This document shows positions 57,240-64,000 of a stretch of DNA of 64,000 nucleotides, piece by piece. The position numbers and the translations under genes are program-made. The DNA comes from Hevea brasiliensis. Taxonomy: Eukaryota; Streptophyta; Magnoliopsida; Malpighiales; Euphorbiaceae. How positions within the stretch are numbered: position 1 is the stretch's first letter; each line of letters begins with the position of its first letter. Below the pieces are notes generated by a model. The model worked only from the letters and a program-made list of their open reading frames with translations, was not told the origin of the DNA and did no database searches. Location: contig NC_079505.1 of NCBI RefSeq assembly GCF_030052815.1, positions 80,454,330-80,518,329 of the forward strand. The letters are read 5' to 3'.

Positions 57240-59523
57240 AAATTCTAATCAGCACATGTACTTATGAACATATATCTCGAGAGTCTTTTTATTAAAGGAT
57301 TTGCAAAATTATTATAGGATTTAACATAAACATGGTAATAACACTATTAGAGACTAATTGTCTTACATTTTAATGTCTTAAGCTTATATGTATATACTTT
57401 CAATTGTATATTTTACTATAAGTTTTAGCCATCATGATTTGACTATCACAATATAAAGAAATAGATGGCACAGGTTGTGGCCACAATTTAATATCCGGTA
57501 ACAAGTTTTTTTCAGCCATTCTACTTCCTTACTAATATTTGCCAAAGTTATAAATTCAGATTCTACTGTAGAATGAATTATACAAGTTTATTTCTTTGAT
57601 GCCCAATAAACAGCACCTCCACCTAAAATAGACACTCAACCAAATGTTAACTTATTATCCTTAGCACTAGTTTTCCAACTGACATTTGTATAACCCTAAG
57701 ATCTCCACTATAATTGTTTCACTAGTCTACCATGCAATTACATGTTTATAACATGAACTACATAAATAATTTAGAGTTTAGATATGTACCTTATTTGCAG
57801 AAATAAATTACTCCATAACTTGTTTAAAATGAAAGTATCAAAAAATAAAGAACCAAGCTAAACTTACACACACATACAAATCCATACTTATTTGTCCTTT
57901 TGTCACTTCTTACAAATGATTTGTAAGACTCTTATTTTTACTACTAAAAAAGTACCAACCTTTTGGTCAATAAATTCATCTCTTCATGCATGTTACTATT
58001 AAGAATAATATCATCTTTTAATTTGATTATATCTTTTGGACAAAAGGACACAACTCTTTGCATGTATACAACTCTTTATATGGTTTTAACAAAATTGAAA
58101 ATTTATCGCAGAATAATCTATGATTTATAATTCATTTTTTAAATATCTAAAAACCCTTGAAATTTCTTTCCAATATTCTACACTATGATTATTAGTGTAT
58201 CTTGACAATTTATATATTGTAAAAGCAATATCAGGAATAGTGCAATGCGTAGCATACATTAAGCTGCTGATAGCATTAGTACACTCAATTTGAGTAATTA
58301 TTCTATCAAAATTTTCAGTCATTTTGCAATAAATATTATAAGAAGTATTGGCTTCCCTTAATATAATGAAATTGACAAATAGTGAAACCCTCACTATATT
58401 ACAACTAGGTAGTTTAGGCAGATCTCTCAACGATAATAACCAAAATATAAATATAGACAACAATTTTTAAACTCTCTCAAGAATAAATTAAAGAATAATA
58501 ATGTTGATTGTAGGTAAAAATGAAGAAAAAAGACAAAAAAGAAAAGTTAATAGATTTTTATTCCAAACTGCTATTTATAAAATATATGCATCTCTTCGAA
58601 CATATACAGAAGTTCACTTTGTATCTATTAGAATAATTACATCTGTTCACTTACACCTTTTAGAATAGATATAACAGTTCACTTTGTATCTATTAGAATA
58701 ATTACATCTGTTCACTTACGCCTTTTAAAATAGATATAACTATCAGTAATAAATAGTTTATTTTGATATTTTTTAATGAACAGACATAACTTTTTCAAAA
58801 TGAGACAGATTTTCCTATCACTAATATTTTTAACAATATCCCCACTTAGTTAGTGATAGACACAATCAATATGAATTAGGATTTATGCATATAAAAAGTA
58901 TTTTTCGACTTATGCACATAAATCTTATTACATTCTTTAACATATTCACCATGAGCTTTAGCATCATAATATAACTTTATATTTCTTCTAATTATAAGTA
59001 TGTCATCAACATAAAAATAAATTATCACATAAAAAACTTTTAATGTGTAAGTGTTTCTGAATCTGTTTAAGAGAAAAGTCGTATGTGGCATACAGTAATT
59101 TCTTCCTATAATCATTCAAACTAGAAGTATGATGTGCTATTATTCCTCCTAATTGTAGTGATTTAGAAACTACCACTTTCAAATCCTTAAACTTTGAAAT
59201 AAAGATATGCAAATCATGGACTTATCCATAACAGGCATATTATCAGGTATTTAGAATTGAAAATATTTCATAATGAGAAATTTATCAATACCTTTTTTTT
59301 TTATTATATTGGAATTCTAACGAATTCCAGATTTCGTTTGGAGACTTGACAGAGGTAAACAAATCCTATAGCCTATTTGATGAGTTGTTGAGAATATGAT
59401 CTCTGTATGGTAATTTATCTTTTTCTGATCTGCTTTCACATTCTTAGTGAGCATAATTTGTTCCTTAAAATGAACAAGTTTCATAAACTCTTGATTCATC
59501 ACGGAAACAGCCTTAGACTCCAT
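57240..59523 (-). pseudogene. Copia polyprotein remnants (gag, RT, RNase H)
   Basis: From 59,523 down: gag start MESKAVSVMNQEFMKL, then UBN2-type gag (SPNEIWNSLEF near 59,330; VHDLHIFISKFKDLKV, then LNDYRKKLLYATYDFSLKQIQKHL at 59,060-59,230). A possible reverse-transcriptase word FYVDDILII is near 59,000. After an inserted piece comes the end of reverse transcriptase (NAISSLMYATHCTIPDIAFTIYKLSRY, 58,170-58,290), and then RNase H (GGGAVYWASKK, HSTVESEFITLA, ISLYCDSQ near 57,450-57,640). Protease, integrase and most of the reverse transcriptase are missing and frames are broken. Confidence 0.75.
58440..58835 (-). mobile_element. Possible nested LTR inside the Copia element
   Basis: On the minus strand, CTAAGTGGGGATAT (purine-tract-like) is followed at 58,835 by TGTTAAAAATATTAGTG, a Copia-style LTR start. 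Coding similarity is absent across this stretch but present on both sides. It contains a 65-bp tandem duplication (units from 58,611 and 58,676). The far end and any target duplication are unclear. Confidence 0.35.
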
Positions 59524-59895
59524 TGCGATTAATATCTTAAAATTGTTGAGACAGTGGGTGTAAAATAGGCTTTGAAGCGTGATGAATCACTATTTTTAAG
59601 GTATTAATTGCCCCCAATAGATTACTGCAAGGTTATGGCAATATACCTCCAGGATACAACAAAACCTAAAATCTGCAAACAGCAACTCCTAAAGATTTCC
59701 TTTAAGAACTCTTTATACGAACCGAATTTAGAGAGACTAAAAGAAAAAAAAGAATAACTATAAGTAGTATATTTCTGGATTAAAAAATTCATCTATATTT
59801 ATAAAGAATGAAAAGTTATAGCACTTTTTCTAGATAAACACATATATCTATCTTCAATAGATACAAATGTTTGTGTAAAAGATATATCTATTTAT

Positions 59896-60200
59896 TAATA
59901 GACACCTATACAAAGAGTTGTGACTGTTTGTATAGAACAGACATATATGTTTATTAACAGACACCTATACAAATAATTGTAATTTTTTGTATAAAATAGA
60001 CATGTCTGTTTATTAACAGACACCTATATAAATAGTTGTGATTGTTTATATAGAATAGAAATGTTTGTTTATTAACAGATACCTATACAAATAGTTATAA
60101 CTTTTTATATAAAATAGACATGTTTGTTTATTAACAGACACTTATACAAACAGTTGTGACTGTTTATATAGAATTGACATGTCTATTTATTAATAGACAT
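59896..60200. repeat. 59-bp minisatellite in Copia LTR
   Basis: The word GACACCTATACAAA begins units at 59,901, 59,960, 60,019, 60,078 and 60,137, exactly 59 bases apart. Each continues with GTTGTGA, TTTGTATAGAATAGACATGT and TGTTTATTAACA. The sister LTR has only three related units, at 56,333, 56,401 and 56,454. Confidence 0.88.
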
Positions 60201-60437
60201 ATCTACTTGTTAATAAGCACATCTGTTCGTAATTTATTTACGAAAATTACAATAAGATAATTATTTTATTTTACACATACACGTGCCAAGTACTATAATA
60301 AAATAATATATATTTATTTTTATATATAATTCTATACACATTTCACTCTTGTCGTTCATTCACTTTCTTATATTTTAACAATATTGAAATTCTTTCTCTC
60401 TATACTATCTAACATCCAAATTATTTATAACAATTCC

Positions 60438-61140
60438 TTCATCTCCATTAATCCCCGCTTCTCATTAATTTCCTCTATTGTTCTTTTCCTAGAGATCAGA
60501 TCCCAATGGTTCTGTTTCTTGATGTTGCTGAATTTTCAGGGTAATTTTTATAATGCTGAGACTCATCTTTTGCATTGCCCAATAACTTGGCACATCAAGA
60601 AATAAACCAGTCAAGTGAATGAATAGGGACCTGATGCAATGCAGGTGACTCACCTGAAATTTAACAGACTCCTCAATGTGCTTAGTCCTCTCATGGAAGA
60701 ATGGGCTAGCTGCAATATGAAGGGCAGCATTGTTGTCACAGTTTAAACTAATAGGCAACTGAAGGGAAACTTGTAAATCATGAAGAATGTAAGAAATACC
60801 AACAATTCAAACACTGTAGAGGCCATTGCTCCGTATTCAGCCTCAGCAGAGGACCTAGAAACTGTTGTTTGTTTCTTGGTTTTCCAAGAGATGAATGAAG
60901 TGCCAAGAAATACGCAAAACCAGTGAGTGATTTTGTGCTGAATGTACATGATGCTCAATCTGCATCACAGTAAGCTGAGAGTTTCAAATCATTCTCTACT
61001 AGAAAATACAAACCCTTTGATGGACAGGATTTTAAGCATCTTAAAACATGCATTGCCGCATCCCAATGAAGCTTTCTAGGTGCTGATATGAATTGGCTTA
61101 AATGCTGATATAAATTTCTTGCAAGTGATGTTTATGGTTA
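60438..61140 (-). pseudogene. Older Copia RNase H fragment
   Basis: Translation on the minus strand gives the end of a different Copia polyprotein: AAMHVLRCLKSCPSKGLYF near 61,060; LSAYCDADWA; LGTSFISWKTKKQTTVSRSSAEAEYGAMAS at 60,820-60,910; LNCDNNAALHIAA and HERTKHIE at 60,690-60,750. The catalytic-type DAD and SAEAEY words of RNase H are kept, but stops and frameshifts follow. The complete Copia element at 55,978-60,432 inserted at its downstream edge. Confidence 0.75.
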
Positions 61141-62750
61141 GTATATCTAGTTATAATTTTTGTCATTATCAAACTTGGCTCAGAAAATTTATAGAACGTC
61201 CTCAAATCTTAATGTTTGTTTTATATAGTAGTTTTTTGACTGGTGATGATCTCAAGCATTCATTTTTTTTCAGAGCCGAAGAAACAGAAACTTTCTGAAA
61301 TAAAGGCTGGATGAGATGAAATAAATGAATATGAAATACTTTTTTTTTTGTGAACTGCTAAAAGCTTGCATTAAACGGCCTATGCGATCAAAATAAGGCT
61401 ATAAAATAAAAATAATATAGCCCAAGCTTGTCACAGTTTATTAGATCTTATGAGAGTGAGGAGCGACGAGGGACAACGGACGAGAGAGATCTATGCCTTG
61501 CGAGAAAGAAAGTGACGAGGAGGCTGAGATGAAAATTGAGAAAATGGAGGAAGGGGAGACTGCTTGCTATGCCATGCTGTTTGAGTTTGAGTGGGATGAG
61601 AGAAAACAAGAGACTGAATTGAAAGGATGAGAGAAAACACTGATTAGGCTGTGGAAAGGATGAGAACAGGGCACCACAGAGCAGTAGGCAACAAGTTTGA
61701 AGCTTTTGGGCTGGGCTTAGATTATGCAGGGCCAGGGGGCTGAGAAAGAAGAATAATGGGCATTGGGCATTGCTGGGCTCTATGGCATTGCTGGGCTCAA
61801 AATTCAACGCAATGCTTTTTTTTTTTCCCAATGCATATTAAGTATATATAATACAACAAAGAAGTGAATTTTATTGTAATTGAAATAATTAAATGATTTT
61901 TATAAATAGTAATAAATAATAATTTTGTTTGAAATGTTGTGTGTAATATTTTAGATTATTATAAAAGTAGATATGGTATGTTTTAATAATTTTTAATTTA
62001 TTAATCATATTCAATATTTTTTCTATTTGTTAATCATATTAATAAAAAAAAATCTTTTATAAAGAGATTATTTTCACATTACCTTTTGGGTAATGGGTTG
62101 TCTTCTATTCCACTTTATAATGAAATAATCTTAATCTTCACCATCAAAGAAACGAGGAAAAAAAAAATGCTTGACATGAGCTATCAAATCATGGTTGGTA
62201 ATTCAAACGCATCCATTGGTGAGGCGGGTTGTACTGTATGGATGGTGATGATACATCAAGAGAAAAGTGGCAATGAACTAAACCGAGTTAAAAAAAAAAA
62301 AAGGTGGCAATGCACACATGTTCAATAATTATTGGTTTGTGACCTTTCATTCCGGTCCTTGCCTACTGGATGCAGCAATTGGCACGTCCACGTTTCAATT
62401 TTTAATTTTTATGTACCCCACGGGAAATTATACTGTGATTCCGACTTACGGCGTAATGCGGTATATCAAACCAATAGAATGAAGGCATATCACCCATTAA
62501 TTTATTTATTTGATTATTTAAAATTTTAATTGATAAATTTAAACCGTTATTACATATTAATTTAAAAAAAATTTTTTTTTTTGTCATATATATAATATTG
62601 ATGTGTTTTAATGTTACATATTTGCAGTCCCACACTATATATATGATGTTGTATGCCGGATACAGGGAATAATTTCTCGTAACCCACTTGATGAATTTTT
62701 GGAAACAAGAGAAAAAAAAAAAAACTATTTTCCCATTTATGAAAGTGAGA
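61141..62750. other. Spacer upstream of TOC1, no gene seen
   Basis: A purine-rich stretch (61,440-61,640) and a local duplication of GGGCATTGCTGGGCTC near 61,755-61,800 are the only notable features. The long minus-strand frame at 61,448-61,831 is leucine/serine/phenylalanine-rich, as expected opposite purine-rich DNA, and is not supported as a gene. AT-rich after 61,830. Confidence 0.45.
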
Positions 62751-62761
62751 TCTTTTATGGA

Positions 62762-62849
62762 TGACGTGGCCTTCTCTCTATCTCTACCAAACCATCCAGA
62801 AACACGCTGCCCTTTTCCTCGCACTTTTTTCTCTCTCTCCTGCCACGTC
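62762..62849 (+). promoter_or_regulatory. Pair of inverted GACGTGGC elements upstream of TOC1
   Basis: TGACGTGGC (62,762-62,770) and, in opposite orientation, TGCCACGTCC (62,841-62,850) share the core GACGTGGC. This is an ACGT element of the kind bound by bZIP and related factors. They lie about 700-780 bases before the start codon and close to the CT-rich leader, in the likely promoter. I saw no evening element (AAAATATCT) in the visible upstream part. Confidence 0.4.
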
Positions 62850-63539
62850 CTCATTCTTCTTCCCCACCCTTCGTTTCGATAGCTCCCTGGATTTTCTCTC
62901 TTTTTCCCGGCGCTCGTTGGCCTTAACAGTATCCCATCTTTTTTTTTTTTTGGTTCTTTTAATTACCGAAATTAAAAATTGAAAAGCTGATAGAGAAAGG
63001 GAAATCAGATAGAGGGAGAGGACTTAACAGAGTAAAAACCCTTTGCTTTTGCGTTAAGCAAAGGTGGGTCGGGTCTCCGGTGATCTAAGTCTGGCTGTTG
63101 ATTCCCCTCTTGGTCCCACTAAGATCCCCGCTGAAGACCGCCGATATTCTGACAAATTTGTCTTCCCTTAGTTTGCTTGCCTTTTATGGATGGAGCTGAG
63201 CTAACTTGCGCATATAAAATTAAAAACTATTTTTAGCAGCTTTTTTTTTTTTTTTAATCTGCTGCTTTTTTTTCTTCTCCTTTCTTCCTCGCTTTGTCTG
63301 CAAGTTTGGTTGTGTCTTGAGTATGTGTAAATGAATTCTCTGCAGCTATTGATCCGAGCCCTAACCCTAATCTCTCTCCCAATAAAGAAGGAGGAGAGGT
63401 TTTCCATGAAAGTTCTCTAGTATTTGCCCTTTCTCTGGTCTTTTTGTTTTGTTGTTTATGTGTGTATGTGTGTATGGGAGAGAGAGAGAGGCGCAGGCAG
63501 TTTTGGAGAGGTGAATTAAGTGTGCTGTTTTGATGAGCT

Positions 63540-63708
63540 ATGGAGGGAAAGGAGCAGAATATAAACAAGGAGAGTGGAGGAGGTGTTGGGAACAGTAAGA
63601 GTGGTGATGGGGTCATTGATAGAAGCAAAGTAAGGATTCTGCTATGTGATAACAACACCAGGAGCTCTGAGGAAGTTTTTACACTTCTTTTGAAGTGCTC
63701 TTATCAGG
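63540..63708 (+). CDS. TOC1: TOC1/PRR1 clock pseudo-response regulator, first coding exon (partial gene)
   Basis: The exon encodes 56 residues plus one base before the donor G|GTAGAT. It contains GDGVIDRSKVRILLCDN, then EEVFTLLLKCSYQ, the start of the pseudo-receiver domain of TOC1 (PRR1). In TOC1 the next residues continue from the same split codon after CSYQ, so the phase fits. TOC1 is a nuclear repressor of morning clock genes; its receiver-like domain lacks the phospho-aspartate logic of true response regulators and the protein ends in a CCT domain. Both lie beyond the window. The ATG at 63,540 is used because the one at 63,533 is in another frame that soon stops. The leader (about 62,900-63,539) has GT and GA runs at 63,459-63,490. 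Intron 1 continues to the right edge. Confidence 0.9.
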
Positions 63709-64000
63709 GTAGATAATCATTTACTTGCTTTTTCTTTTTATATTTTGGCTAAATTATGTGTGTTTATGATATTATTTTGTTTCTCTTACCTTAGGTTCAA
63801 TGATTTTGTTTTATTTTATTTTTCTGATTGATTATATTCAAGTAGCTTACATGAAGTTGAAGTTTTTGAAGTTAGCTTAATGAAAATATAATTAAGTCAA
63901 ATGCTTTTATGCATATTAGAGTTAAGAAATTGGAATAGTGTGATTTTTGGGAAGGTGGAATACTAAATTTGAAATGGAATTTAATGTTCTGCTAGATTGC

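Larger units (their letters stand above)
55978..60432 (-). mobile_element. Copia LTR retrotransposon with both LTRs, coding decayed
   Basis: Direct repeats at 55,978-56,733 and 59,544-60,432 start TG and end in TATA(G/A)CA. The flanks ATTCT (55,973-55,977) and ATTCC (60,433-60,437) form a target duplication with one change. Next to the left LTR, on the minus strand, AAGTGATGGAT resembles the Copia purine tract. Next to the right LTR a leader of only about 20 bases precedes ATG GAG (MESKAVSVMNQEF). The standard TGGTATCAGAGC primer site is not visible. The LTRs differ in length because an internal 59-bp repeat has five copies in one and three in the other. The internal 2.8 kb is too short for a complete Copia and is rearranged. 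Confidence 0.85.

Noticed and set aside
61448..61831. 127-codon minus-strand frame before TOC1
   Set aside because: Leu/Ser/Phe-rich composition from the complement of purine-rich DNA; no motif and no conserved structure.
62402..62854. 150-codon minus-strand frame
   Set aside because: It runs through poly-A/T tracts and the TOC1 promoter region with no recognisable domain.
63254..63658. 134-codon minus-strand frame opposite TOC1 exon 1
   Set aside because: It is a shadow of the TOC1 leader and exon on the other strand.

Overview
This window is nuclear DNA of a flowering plant, most likely a woody eudicot. The signs are intron-split genes with GT..AG junctions, very AT-rich spacers, plant-only gene families (xyloglucan xylosyltransferase, CrRLK1L receptor kinase, the clock gene TOC1/PRR1, PLS-DYW pentatricopeptide repeats) and plant-only mobile elements (Cassandra TRIM, chromovirus, MULE with a plant mobile domain, hAT MITEs). 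The style of the long chromovirus LTRs reminds me of Euphorbiaceae such as rubber tree or cassava. That placement comes from memory of repeats and is tentative.

The left half (about 1-32.7 kb) is a repeat graveyard. It holds an unrecognised coding remnant at the edge, a degenerate hAT MITE and a tRNA-like SINE candidate. At 3,647-4,934 there is a miniature LTR element (TRIM) of Cassandra type: its LTRs carry a 5S rRNA-like segment and it has a perfect 5-bp target duplication. A 528-bp hAT MITE is nested inside the 5S-like part of one LTR. A Copia remnant follows, then a decayed PLS-DYW PPR gene, and then a decayed Mutator-like element (MULE) on the minus strand that also encodes a plant mobile domain (PMD). 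The MULE is interrupted by two solo LTRs of about 3.5-3.7 kb in opposite orientation, each with a perfect 5-bp target duplication. A related chromovirus (23,973-32,677) keeps gag, a protease start and a chromodomain relic, but its pol core is gone. All four giant LTRs contain a motif very like the C box of the 5S rRNA promoter.

The right half (about 33-64 kb) is gene-bearing. In order it has an 18-exon TPR-RING-LON protein (LONRF type, +), an intronless CrRLK1L receptor kinase closest to ERULUS/CAP1 (+), a two-exon small membrane protein (+), and intronless XXT5 (-). These are followed by a complete Copia element with two LTRs and decayed coding (-), an older Copia fragment (-), and the first coding exon of TOC1/PRR1 (+), which runs off the right edge.

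The receptor kinase (cell-wall sensing and tip growth in relatives) and XXT5 (xyloglucan synthesis) both concern the cell wall. Their closeness need not mean shared regulation. I did not find a convincing undescribed multi-gene system. The best leads are the 5S-promoter-like motif shared by two unrelated LTR families, the MULE-PMD element inside an inverted LTR pair, and a 112-bp tandem array of unknown origin near 23.4-23.8 kb.
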